This document shows positions 11,171 to 35,823 of a stretch of DNA of 64,000 bases, one piece after another; position 1 is the first letter of the stretch, and every line of letters starts with the position of its first letter. A program made the position numbers and the translations under genes. The notes below the pieces were generated by a model that was not told the DNA's origin, did not search any database, and was given only the letters and a program-made list of their open reading frames with translations. Source of the DNA: Lytechinus variegatus (Eukaryota; Echinodermata; Echinoidea; Temnopleuroida; Toxopneustidae); the NCBI RefSeq assembly GCF_018143015.1, contig NC_054757.1, positions 4,636,001-4,700,000 on the forward strand, read 5' to 3'.

Positions 11171-12041
11171 ATCATATTGCCAAATACAGGCAATACGAAA
11201 AGAACTTACATCACAGAGCCCTCATTCGCTTGAACACAACATGTGATTTGCTGTAGTAACTATACCTGCGCAATGTAACAAGAAAAGTGATTCATCTCTA
11301 CGAAAGAAATTTCACCGTGACAGCATTGACGAGAATATCGGATTTCTCGTATTCTTAGAAAAAGAGGTTAATTTGATTTTAAGACCAACTTCACCCGTAA
11401 AACAATTTGAATTGAGAGGAGACATAAAAAAACAGGCATTATAATATATTATCTCATCAAAATCAGATAGCCCGGTAAAATAATATAGGTCTAATTTAAT
11501 TGCTTTAAATATCATTCTTTTGAAATAAGTCCAGATGGGTGTCAGTGAAAATTGTATTATTCTCTTGAACAACAAACTAAACAAAAACAATTAACAAAAT
11601 CACCACAATTCTACCCACTGCACAGGAATGGGCCGGGGGCTGTATTCCCCCTCAAAAGAAAGAAAAAAGCTCAACAACCGAGGGGGGAGAAGGACATTTT
11701 CTGATTTTCACAAATTTCCGTGTTGTTTTTTTTTATCCCGCTTTTCTTTTGCCTGCTTGTACTTCCAAAACCCCACACCATGTTTTGCAGTTTTATACTA
11801 TCTTCCTTTGTTGTAATGTTGTTTTATTAATTTCATTAAGGGGGCCCTATTTTACAAGCTCTACTTTGGCTTTGGGGGTCCAAATAATCTTTATGTTGTA
11901 TTCTTTTTGGCAATGAACATGTCATATTAATATTTGCAATACATCACCCGATGGTTTGAATGAAATTAAAAAAAAAATACTCATCACTCACTCACTGCAT
12001 CGTGATCTATTGCTGAGAAATCCGAGATGGTATAGGGTTAT
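11171..12041. other. Intergenic, nothing recognised
   Basis: AT-rich DNA between the E2 promoter region and the next MITE. Open frames at 11312-11590 and 11628-11816 resemble no family. Confidence 0.4.
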
Positions 12042-12615
12042 AAAGGGATGGTCCGGGCTGAAAGTATATATAGCTTAATAAATAGAGTAGAATTCACTCA
12101 GCAAAATGCCAAAAATTTCATTAAAATCAGATGACAAATAACAAAGTTATTGAATTCTATAGTTTAGCAATATTTTGTGAAAACAGTCGTCATGAATATT
12201 CATTTGGTGGGCTGATGATGTCACATCCCCACTTGTTCTTTTGTATTTTATTATATGAAATTAGGTTTATTCATTTTTTCCTCCAAGAACTAGAAATTGG
12301 ATTGACAACTGATTTAGTGCATTAAATATTTATTGCTGCAACTTATTTCATAAGGGAGACATATTATTCAGACAAGTATGAAATAATGATAAAATATGAT
12401 TTTATGTATAATAGCATAAGAAAACAGAAAGTGGGGATGTGACATCATCAGCCCCCCTAATGAATATTCATGACGACTGTTTTCACAAAATATTGCTAAA
12501 CTTTAAACTTCAATAACTTTATTACTTGTTATCCAACTTTTATGAAATTTTCGGCATTTCGCTCAGTGAATTCTATTCTATGTGTTAAGATATATTTTCA
12601 GCCCGGACCATCCCT
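12042..12615. mobile_element. 574 bp MITE with AAGGGATGGTCCGGGCTGAA termini
   Basis: AAGGGATGGTCCGGGCTGAA at the left is mirrored at the right (TTCAGCCCGGACCATCCCTT). Internal blocks such as ATGAATATTCAT, GTGGGGATGTGACATCATCAG and AAAACAGTCGTCATGAATAT recur inverted. The sequence style resembles the TTAA MITEs, but no clean target duplication was seen. Confidence 0.8.
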
Positions 12616-12739
12616 TGATGTAAATTTCAGATATAAGTTTTAAGAGACCAAGGAATCTAGTGAGAATTCCCCAAATATCTGTATAAACAGAATTCCTTTA
12701 TTCTGTAACCATATAACCCCACCCTCAATCATACCCACG

Positions 12740-13430
12740 TGCCTCTGTCAGTGGTGGATCCAGGGGAGCTAGGTGGGGGCTGGGGGGGGGGGGGCAATCA
12801 CCCTTGGAGGAGATGTAAATAAATATGTATATATTTTTCTTTTTTTTTCTTCCAAGATTTTGCATTATCACTTTTACTATGTAATGCTTGTTATATTAAT
12901 TTTTTCCTTATGTTTCTTTGATTTGATCATGGGGATCGCTTTATGTCAGGATTTTACATCAATAAACTTCTGAATTTTGTAAATATTTTCGAAAAAGTGT
13001 AGCAATTTTCTAGATCCCATCTCTTCTCCAGCTAGCATCAGGAGAGGGTTGAATCCAAATTAATTTCGCCTAATTTTTTTTTTACTATGTAATGCTTATT
13101 TTATTTGTTTCTTTGTTTTGAAGAGGATCCTTTAATGTCAGGATTTTACATCAACAAACTTTTGAATTTTGTAAATATTTTTGAAAAAGTGTATCAATTT
13201 TCTAGGTTCCATCTCTACCCTAACTAGCATCAGGGGGGGGGGGCGATGAGGGTGTAATTGGAGAGATTACTTTATTTCTTTTTGCTTGCTGGACATTTTC
13301 ATGGGGGAAATCCTCCCCAAAAAGGTGAAGATCTTTTTCTTTTGCTCGTCAATCACAGAAATTTGGAAGAAATAACAAGCCCGACTCTTGGTTAATCCTG
13401 GATCCACTGTTGGACTCTGCCCCGTTACTC
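12740..13430. mobile_element. Degenerate element with GTGGATCCAGG ends and a G run
   Basis: CAGTGGTGGATCCAGGGG near 12752 and its inverted relative CCTGGATCCACTGTTGG near 13400 bracket the interval; a run of about 13 G sits next to the left end. A direct duplication of roughly 195 bp lies inside (about 12865-13045 and 13080-13240), both copies holding ATGTCAGGATTTTACATCAA. Boundaries are tentative. Confidence 0.35.
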
Positions 13431-13779
13431 TTGTACACACACACTTCGGGTAATTCAAGGGTTCATGCATCAGCCTGTATGCCCAACCTAGCGCCAACAC
13501 TGATTAAGGGTTTACCAATCTGATGCCACTCAAGGATAAGCATCCAAGCTTACTCCAGCCTCATCAAATTCGGTGCCGTCTCTGCACGGGGCAAAACTAA
13601 ATCCAACACCAACAGCTGAATCAAAATCACCCTTGGATGAATTGAAGTTTGGTATTTACAGTTAGGTGTTAGGACACAAACTTTGGTGTCAACACAACAC
13701 CAGTCTTAAAGGAAACAAGTGGAATGCCTCTGGCCGTCTCACCTGCATCACGCGGTTCAATATAGCAGCAGTGCTGACT

Positions 13780-14815
13780 TTGAATACTACTCTAACTCGC
13801 ACAAGATGTTCAGTGATACATGGTTACTCGTATGTCCACTTTTTATGAACTAGACCAATAAACTTACAGAGATATGATGGTTATTCAACAAAAAACCCCA
13901 ACATGGCCAAAGTTCATTGATCTTACATGACCTTTGACCTTGATCATGTGACCTGAAACTCGAACAGGATGTTCAGTGATACTTGATTACTCTTATGTAC
14001 AAGTTTCATGAATCAGATCCATAAACTTTCAAAGTTATGATGGTAATTCAACAGATACACCCAATTTGGCCAAAGTTCATTGACCTTTGACCTTGGTCAT
14101 GTGACCTGAAGCGCGCACAGGATGTTCAGTGATACTTGATTACTCTAATGTCCAAGTTTAATGAACTAGACCAATAAACTTTCAAAGTTAAGATGGTAAT
14201 TCAACAGACACCCCTGATTCGGCCAAAGTTCATTGACCCTCAATGACCTTTGACCTTAATCATGAGACCTGAAACTTGCACAAAATTTTCAATGATGCTT
14301 GATTACTATTATGTCCAAGTTTCATGAATCAGATCCATAAACTTTCAAAGTTATGATGGGAATTCAACAGATATCCCCAATTCGGCCAAAGTTCATTGAC
14401 CCTAAATGACCTTTGACCTTGGTCATGTGACGTGAAACTCATGCAGGATGTTCAGTGATACTTGATTAACCTTATGTCCAAGTTTCATGAACTAGGTCCA
14501 TATATTTTCTAAGTTATGATGACATTTCAAAAACTTAACCTCAGGTTAAGATTTCGATGTTGATTCCTCCAACATGGTCTAAGTTCATTGACCCTAAATG
14601 ACCTTTGACCTTGGTCATGTGACATGAAACTCTAAAAGGATGTTCAGTAATACTTGATTAACCTTATGGCCAAGTTTTATTAACTAGGTCCATAAACTTT
14701 CTAAGTTATGACGTCATTTCAAAAACTGAACCTCAGGTTAAGATTTGATGTTGACGCCGCCGCCGTCGGAAAAGCGGCGCCTATAGTCTCACTTTGCTTC
14801 GCAGGTGAGACAAAA
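13780..14815. repeat. Satellite-like tandem array (~160-190 bp unit, about six copies)
   Basis: The block GGATGTTCAGTGATACTTGA recurs at about 13805, 13967, 14119, 14284 (diverged), 14446 and 14638. Each copy is preceded by TGACCTTTGACCTTGGTCATG and followed by CATAAACTTTCAAAGTTATG. The array ends in two GC hairpins: CGCCGC...GCGGCG, then GTCTCAC...GTGAGAC near 14805. Units differ by 10-20%, so it is not recent. Confidence 0.8.
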
Positions 14816-16007
14816 ACTGTTCCTAAATTTGAAGAAATCTCACTAAAGTTGTTATAATGCTGTGATTTGGATGAAAATTTTTACTTCAGATCAGGTGTTG
14901 AAGCTTGGGAAGGCAATGTAAATTGTGCTCTTAACAATACCAGAATGTAGCCCATTTCTTACCACTCACAAAACACCAAACATCCAGATTATAATACCCC
15001 TATTCCCCCTCTCACTTGACTCTCATTCCTTCTAAATCATCCTGAAGACCGCTGCACACTATCCAATTGTGACCTATTTTTGTTTCCTTTCTCACAAAGC
15101 ACATTTTACATTAGATATGAAAGCGCAAAACAAGTAAAATCATAGTTCAGAATAGTGCTTGCAAAACTTCAATCTAAAATTTTCAAGCCCTTTTGTCAGA
15201 GTAATCAAGTCCAAATCAGCTTCAAATTGAAGCCAGTGACAAGGTCACTGTACCAAGATTTCCCATGCCTGGAAATTGGACAGCAATACCACTATTCAGA
15301 ACTTTCAATCATAAGATTTTACTGGTTTGGGATGCTTCCTATCAAATGCATGCTATTATTATTTCATTTCCAAAAAGATTGCAAACGGATCAATGTAGAG
15401 TGTACACTGGATCTGTGGGTCACTAGTGTATACCAATCTACATCAAACACACATTAATGTTCAACGAAGGCAAATATTCTTTTATATACAGAATACAAAT
15501 TTACATTTTATTGGATTGAGAATGCACACTGGTGATAACTGGTTTACGACTGGCATTGAATAAAATGGTATGAAACTGAAATACAAAGTAAAAGCAGGCT
15601 TGGTCTGAAAACAATCAGTCTATTTAACTTTGAAATGAAGGTATACTAAGACTTCATCTGGCTTCATAAGATCACTCACGAGTCCCTAAACCTCAAAATG
15701 TCAACAAATGCTGGAAATAAATCCCTGGAAAGACATATTTCCATGTTTAGACCAGCTGCTAAGCTCCTCTACACACACAATGTCAAGTTGCATTTGGCTA
15801 GCAGGTTGCGAGATTGTTTTTATGATTTTATAGAGGTCCAGAGTCCAATAAATCATTGGATATAAATTGGACAACTAAATATCTTTCGTGTTTAAATATG
15901 CAGATGATCAACATTGAATTGGTGATGAACCAGTATAATCTCTATCACTAATCTCTGTTAAGGGATACAAGCTTGCAATCAATCAATAACCAATGACAAC
16001 AGATACC
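14816..16007. other. Intergenic, nothing recognised
   Basis: No exon-like frame; the 100-codon open frame at 15155-15457 has no recognisable motif. A minus-strand AATAAA (plus TTTATT near 15505) could serve the PCNA 3' end, but it is far from the stop. Confidence 0.35.
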
Positions 16008-16161
16008 AGGGGGCAGTTTCACAAGACGTAACAACTAATGCAACTTTGTCATAATAGCAACAACCACCATGGCAACAGGGCTCAGCAGCCAATCACAATC
16101 AAGGTTTCCATGGTTGTTGCAAAAAATGGCAATAGTTGCAAGTTTTTATGAAACAAGCCCT
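16008..16161. mobile_element. Short MITE, GGGGGCAGTTTCACAAG type
   Basis: GGGGGCAGTTTCACAAG at the left pairs with CTTTTTATGAAACAAGCCC-like sequence at the right. The core contains AGCAGCCAATCACAATCAAGG, also seen in the MITE at 62246-62366. Confidence 0.6.
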
Positions 16162-16390
16162 GATAACCAATATCAAAAAGGAAACTTTGCCACTATGGTA
16201 ATGAAAAACGGAATCCCCAATAAATATGGTATCTATGGCTTACATTCACACATCAAAATTGATAATGTATTAGGGTTCACTTTAGCCCTTACATGTTCTT
16301 TCTATGCAAGCAAGTGAATAGGTAATATCCCGTTTGTTTGACAGATGTATACAAATTGTACACAAGCTACATCACAAGCACCAGCACATC

Positions 16391-16550
16391 TGGGTTCCGT
16401 AACACAAAGGTTTGCGATGGATTGCAAATAAGAACCGTACTGATTGGTCCCTGGTCAGTATTTTAAACCTAATGCGTGTGTAACATCGATATTGATTGGT
16501 CAGTTCATTTAGCGATTGATCGCTAATCTTTGTGTTACGGAGCCCTGGTG
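16391..16550. mobile_element. MITE, CCGTAACACAAAGG family, copy a
   Basis: GGGTTCCGTAACACAAAGG at the left is mirrored by CTTTGTGTTACGGAGCCC at the right. The core ACTGATTGGTCCCTGGTCAG matches the copies at 18000-18140 and 18453-19267. Confidence 0.7.
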
Positions 16551-17811
16551 TGCGAGCCAAGTGCCATAAATGATTACGGTTGTAACACTTCCTTTACGAG
16601 TTATTTCATGTATCAAAATGTCAACTGTGGCATCTAAATTCATATGGACATTGAATTGTGACATCTCAGTTCTTACAAAATGTCATCCCATCATATAGGG
16701 CGAGTAAATCTTCATTTAACTCTCTTGCCATACCAGGAACACTTTACAGCAAAGTGCATTTTCAAGCCAAATATCTTCTACCCATGTAGAATAATACACA
16801 CAAATTATATGATTTATTTACAAACATACATCATATTAAAGTCTAAAGAACATCACCCAAAGATTTCTTAGGATATAAATACTTGCAGAATTCTTGATCT
16901 AAATTGTATAACCCTTCAGGGGACTTATTCATTGATTTCTGACATTTTACCTCTATCTTCAGAACAAAGGTTAGATGGAGTCAATGTAGTACGTAAGTGG
17001 AACTGATGGGAAAGAGACTGAAGCTTCTGGTCTTATGCAAACCCATCGTAACACCTATAAATAGTCAAAATGCATTAAAACCTTAACATTTGACAAGAAT
17101 ATACATATTTGATATAATTGTCTTGGGCCATAATGGACATTTTTGAAGATCAAGGGATTGCCAGTCTCAACCATGTATTTTATTACATGTTAATGCATAT
17201 CAAAATGCCTATTCTAAGCAAAAATTTTATACTGTGAACATAACCTTAGAAATCCCTCACAGGCATAGAACAGACTCAAAAAGCTCCCCCCCCCAGGTAT
17301 AATTGATGATTAAAAAAGTTCCAATAAATAAGCAAACCTTCCTGAATCACACAAAATTGAGATTAACCATACAAACTTTAATACATGTGAAAGTTGACCA
17401 ATGAAAAGTTATCAATTTAATGTGAATACAGGTGTACAAGAGTGAACTGCCCGTTATTTCCTGTTCAATAACATTGACAGAAAAATTCTTAATGTACCTA
17501 CAGAAAGTATCAATAAAACAGTGGTCACAAAGTTATGTAAAAATAACTTGGGTGGCTCAGATAGTACGAGACTGAAAAGAGTTCATCTAGTTCAAGCCTA
17601 AAGATGGTAACCCCTAAAAGTGGACCGGGGCTTGATATGCAGACAATTCATACCCCTTTTTCTGTGAATTCCTAGTGGGAATTCTACTCTCTTCCGTACA
17701 CGTTGTTCGAGTAATCCCAGAGACTGTTCGAATCTGCAGGGAAATGTTCTTTAGACCGAGGCTGGCTAGCAGCGCTGTACCAGATATCCTGGAGATTGCC
17801 TTTGAAATGAT
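16551..17811 (-). other. 3' flank of PCNA, probable 3' UTR plus unassigned DNA
   Basis: Downstream of the minus-strand stop codon. An AATAAA on the minus strand (plus TTTATT near 16812) is a candidate poly(A) signal about 1 kb after the stop. A C run is at about 17287-17294. Nothing else is recognised. Confidence 0.35.
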
Positions 17812-31021
<13,210 letters not shown>

Positions 31022-31095
31022 CTAGGCAGGACGGGGACGATAGCACGACTGCACGGCTCAGTATTCTCTCACGAAATGAAGACAATTTGACAATG

Positions 31096-31140
31096 GTTCG
31101 CGCGGTAATGGTTCAAGTGGCGGGAGAATCTTTGATTGGC
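31096..31140 (-). promoter_or_regulatory. Candidate PCNA promoter elements (E2F-like, CCAAT)
   Basis: About 145-190 bp upstream of the PCNA ATG lie TTCGCGCGG (31097-31105) and GGCGGGAG (31119-31126), both close to the E2F consensus. ATTGGCC (31135-31141) is a CCAAT box on the minus strand. E2F plus CCAAT is the usual promoter logic of S-phase genes, including PCNA. Inferred from sequence and position only. Confidence 0.45.
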
Positions 31141-31141
31141 C

Positions 31142-31800
31142 AAGATCCGTGACCGGAACTGAAAATTGCCCTTTGAACCTAGTTATTTTGCCGTCGATTT
31201 GCTGATTCCCGAATAAATTCATGGATCGCATGTAAATGTCACTTATAGAAGCAGCGCAGCGAAATGTGTTATTTATTCTGTAAATTTTCAAGTTCGAACA
31301 CGCGAGATAAAAACTAGTTCGTTGGTAAACAGTAGTAAGGACTAAGGTGACGTATGAGCTTAAAATTTTAAAAATACGTAATTCGTTTAATATTCTGCGA
31401 GGCCTCCTCTGGTGGCCAGAGATATGTGGTTGCTTGTTATCATGTTAATTTTCCCGATCGCGAATCGACTTTATTTGACTTCGAGTTTTCTTTTGAGTGA
31501 TGCGCTGAGCTTTCTTGAAGACCGAGTCTGAGTGAGTGAGATACGGTAGCGTACGGTACGGTATGCGACGATCTGCGAAGCAAGCTGTGCTGAGCTGTGG
31601 CTGTGCTGCCTGTGGATGTGGCTGAGCAGTGAGCACTGCCTGCTGTCGAGCGCAGCCAGTAGCCTTGAGTTGAGGACTTCGTGATGATAATTTGATATTC
31701 TCAGATTGGAGGAACAAGTTCTTGAGTTTTCATATAACTAGATCTAGTTGCTTCAGCTTTGGTTTTGAGTCTTGATCGGTGCGAACTTGTAAATAAATGT
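31142..31800. other. Intergenic upstream of PCNA, nothing recognised
   Basis: Contains GGTAGCGTACGGTACGGTATGCG near 31545-31567 and CTGTGCTGAGCTGTGGCTG-type repeats near 31585-31625, but no gene or repeat family was recognised. Confidence 0.4.
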
Positions 31801-32359
31801 GGCATAATCGTGATATAGTCCCCAAATCCCAAAGTGGGGATCATTAGAATCACACCTACCAGAACGCATGAAAATCACTTCCTTTCTCCAGAACACAGTC
31901 CCCAACTCTCGCACATCAATGTGGCGAAATGATAACACACACAAATGAAACACACAGTATATAAACACTAGGGTTCTCTCCCTATTATATACTCGTGATA
32001 CAGTCCCCACTCAATGGGAAATCAAGTTCGATTTTCACGGCGGTGGGGACAGTTTAAACAGTATAGTATACTCGTGATCCAGTCCCCACGCTATGGGATA
32101 CACAGTTCGCTTTGTACGCAGTGGGGACGGTTCCAACAGTATAGCTATACTCGTGATACCATCCCCACGCTATGGGATACACAGTTCGCTTTGTACGCAG
32201 TGGGGATAGCTCCAACAGTATGTATACTCGTGATACCGTCCCCCCACAACATCAAAGCGTGCTCGTTCAACAAGAGGATGGGGACAGTTTCCCGATGCAA
32301 CGTGACAAGGATAAAACACATTTGGGTATGGTTGCGGAAGTTGGGGGGGGGGGGGGGGG
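31801..32359 (+). repeat. Left terminal inverted repeat with ~78 bp iterons
   Basis: Pairs with 40364-40916. Three tandem units begin with ACTCGTGAT at 31991, 32070 and 32149 (79, 79, 77 bp); a diverged fourth starts at 32226. Each holds a CAGTCCCCAC-like box and, about 50 bp on, an inverted GTGGGGAC box. A further CGTGATATAGTCCCC...GTGGGGAT pair lies at the very tip. Ends in a 17-G run. Confidence 0.9.
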
Positions 32360-32519
32360 TTCCAATGCAATGTGACAAGGAAAAAGCACCGGCCTTTGGG
32401 TAATACAGGAGCCGCGATCAAAGGGGGGGGGGCTTTAGCTCCTACCTTTTCCAAAACATATATGGCGTAAAAACCTTATAGGATATGGTCAGCCCCCCCC
32501 CCACTTTGAAAACCGTTCC

Positions 32520-33085
32520 GCGGCCCCTGTATTATTACGATCATTATTATTATTATTGTTATTATTCATTATTACTATCATCATCATTATTTATTGTTGT
32601 TATTGTTATTATCAAAATAATGATATCATTATTATAGATATTTTTTATCATTGAAAATATGCCCCTTCCATACTTTCCGTTTCTTGCATTTCATTTAATT
32701 CCTTCAAATAAAATCGCTGTAGACTCGTAACGCTTGGTATTATTATCATATTTGTTATCATCATTATTGTCCCTTTTTCTTACTGTCATGTATTTTACTT
32801 TGTTATTGTTATTATAATTTCATTTTAGTTAATTCTTACTATCATGTATATTCACTTATTATTATTATAATACTTTCGCTTTAATATTATTCTTTTATTA
32901 TTTCCTATAACAATGATTATTCTTATTTTTTATTATTATTACCATTGTTATTATTATTATTAACCTTATTTATCATAATCATAATTATCACTATCATAAT
33001 TATTATCAACATCATTATTGTTATTCTTTATTATCAAATCACCATCATCATTATCATTATTGTTGTTATCATTACCTTGCTTTTC
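32520..33085. repeat. (ATT)n-type imperfect microsatellite block
   Basis: Long stretches of ATT/ATC trinucleotides. A complementary AAT/GAT-rich block lies at 38350-38870 on the other side of the transposase. Confidence 0.8.
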
Positions 33086-34900
33086 ATTTCCCTCACATTT
33101 TGTATTGATTCCTTTGTTTTGTGGTTTCGTGTCATTCTTAATTCATTCTTGCCCCCACCCCCACTTCCTAGTTTGCTGTTGGAGCCCTTGCGCTTTCTCC
33201 CTCATTGTTGTACTTTCTTCCTTTCCCCTTCTTTCTTTCTCCTCTATTTCTTTCCTTCTTCATTCTTTTTGTACTTTCATTCTCTTTCTTTTCTCATTAA
33301 AGCAGGCCGGGCGGCGGAGCGAAGTTGAAGGGGGGGGGGGCACAGCAAAAAAAGTGGGCACCTTTTCTTTCGGGATGGGCACCATCTTAAACATGGCCGT
33401 ATGAAGAATTTTTTTCGCTGGGGGCAGAATATGTGTAAACTTTTGGGGAAAAAACTAAAACGCGAGGGAGCAAAGCGACTAAGCTTATCATATATTTTCG
33501 GAGGGGCCTTTGTATTATGGTAAATGAAATTGATGGATTTTTGTGCATACTTTTAGTGAGTTTTGTGAAAATCTGCAGTAAAAATGTAAGTTTTCACCCC
33601 CTTGCTGTGTATAATATACGGCCATGATCTTAAAACAAAAAAAAAACAAATATTATCTAACCCACTCACGTGTCTCATGAAAAGGAACCTAGGAATATGT
33701 TTACAATTGTCTATAATTCATTGGGTTCTATGCACTTGCAGATGATAAAGAACCCGGGTGCATTCGGCACGAAAAGCCAGAGTTTATTTTTCAGGACAAA
33801 TTTATCTGATTTGAAGAACAGGCACCTATCATGCCTATGAGAAGGACAAGGTGACGCTCGTATCACATAAAACAGGTCTCTCTCAGGTGAAAGAGGCTAG
33901 AACACGTTCGTTAATTAGGGGATATTTTTTTTTTGGGGGGGGGATAAATTTGGCACTGATACGAGATATGGCATTTGATGACACATAAAAAGGGTCCTTC
34001 TCAGGTAAAAAGGGTGTTAACAGGCGGTGAGGGGGCATTTTTGGAAGAAAAGAAATTGGCACTTATACAAAAACGGGCACTAGGTAACACTGAAAACGGG
34101 TCATCTTCTGATGAAAGGGGTACAGTATACGTTCGTAAGATTGCTTTTTTCTTGCGTATGAAGTGGGCACTTTTCCAGTGCTTCAAAAAGTGGGGGCAAT
34201 GTGCCCCCGGCCCCCATGATAGCCATCCCTGCTTTAAAATTTTAATCAACGTCTCCTCTGTACACTTTCCTCATTTTCTTTTCATTTCATCTTTTCTCAA
34301 TTTCCTTCCTTGTTTACATCTTTTTATCGACAATCCTTAATTTATTTCCATATCCCTCTCATTTCCTCTTCTTACAAATTTCTATCTCTTCTCTCTTTTC
34401 ACGACCCCTTTCCCCCTCTTTATTTCTCTATATGCTTTCCTCTTCTTTCCCTTTTTTCTTTTCTTCTTTCCTTTAATTTGATTAGTAGCTTTTTCTGTTC
34501 AATGTTAGGAAGGGGAATGGTGATGGTATCTGCTCCCCTTTCCCCAGTTGTTAGGCATGTTAGGATTTGCATAAAGGCCATTATCATGTATGATGATTAT
34601 GTTACTCGGATCATGGTTCTGAAAATACCATACCAATATGTGTTAAGGATAATATTCTACTTTCGAATTGTTCTAACTTTGTTTATTCTTAAGTACCGCC
34701 TTACAACTTCATGCTTTTTACCTCTTTCATAACGTTTTTACCTTCTCTTCTTTTCCTAAGACTTTCTGCTCCACTTCTTCCCTTCACTCCCCCTCTCTCT
34801 CCCTCCCTATCCACCCCCTCTCTCTATCTGCCTCTCCTTCCCACCTCTCTCTTACCTTTCCAAAATTCCACAACACAAGTAGTTTTCAATACCATTATCC
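33086..34900. repeat. Pyrimidine-rich DNA and a degenerate tandem block
   Basis: 33120-33295 and 34260-34870 are C/T-rich. Between them, about 33830-34200 has three diverged ~110 bp units, each with ACANNTAAAANGGGTC-NTCTCAGGTGAAA-like sequence. The block is edged by G-run sequence near 33330 and CCCCCGGCCCCCATGATAGCC near 34205. No coding frame is credible. Confidence 0.5.
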
Positions 34901-35823
34901 GTATTATTTATTTTTAATTATCTGAGTCATTGTTTGAATATTTTTGTGTCTTTATTACCTTGTGAATACATCGTAATTCGGCCTTAGCCGCGATGATGTC
35001 TTGATTTTTATTAATAAACCATCTATCTACATGTATCTATCTAAAAGGGAAGTTTTTCCTCCCCGCATCCTATAAAACCTGATATAATAGGATATTTTTG
35101 AAACAAATTCAAGCAGACAACATTGAATGCATAGTGTAAGAGAATATGCGAGAGAGTCAGGGAGAGAGAGAGATGAAGTGAATTTATGCATGACGAAGAG
35201 TGACTGTATCATGATTAAGAGATAATCTGTGACCAAAAAGCCCGCAATAAAGATACGATTGACCTCAGATTCTGAGTGTGAGAGGTGAAGATGAAGCTGC
35301 AAATAATAATTGTAGTTGTCTATTACTTCTTATCATTATATCTATTATCATCGCTATTAGCTTATTATCATGATTATAATTGTCATTATTTTGTTATAAA
35401 TTTTGTAGTCATATCATCATCATCATAGCCCATAACAAATTCGTTTTGTAATAATTTTATTCATGATCATATTTACCCTTTTCAAAATATCAAAATTTAT
35501 AATTTTTTCTGAATATTTGCAGCAAATAATATTTTTCATCATGTATATTTGGTCCAATATATTATATTTAAATTAAATTGAAGTGATTTTATTCTAATTT
35601 ACTTTTCTTATATTCATTTTTTTTCAGAAGGAATTTGTGAAACCAAATGAAAATGATTTTAAACTAGAGGAGAGAGAGGGAGTGGGTATAGGAAGGGAGA
35701 TAATTTACATAGATTAAAAATAGGGTAAAAAAGGGTTGACTTTTTTTTAAGTTAGAGATAATCTTTGGATCTTTCTTGGAGTTGTGGTGGCTCTTAGAAG
35801 AGCCGTTTGGATAGACGAATCGT
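34901..35823. other. AT-rich spacer inside the 9.1 kb element
   Basis: Downstream of the transposase reading frame. It probably includes its 3' UTR, with no other features beyond short GA and ATT runs. Confidence 0.4.

Noticed and set aside
15155-15457. Hypothetical 100-aa protein
   Set aside because: No motif, no splice context, AT-rich; a frame of this length is expected by chance.
31753-32010. 85-codon minus frame in the left terminal repeat with a close copy at 40707-40931
   Set aside because: The differences I could see between the two copies all change amino acids, as expected for unconstrained DNA; similarity follows from the inverted repeat.
32014-32403. 129-codon open frame in the left terminal repeat, mirrored at 40317-40703
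   Set aside because: It runs through the iterons, so its repeats are those of the DNA. It ends in a G run and matches no family.
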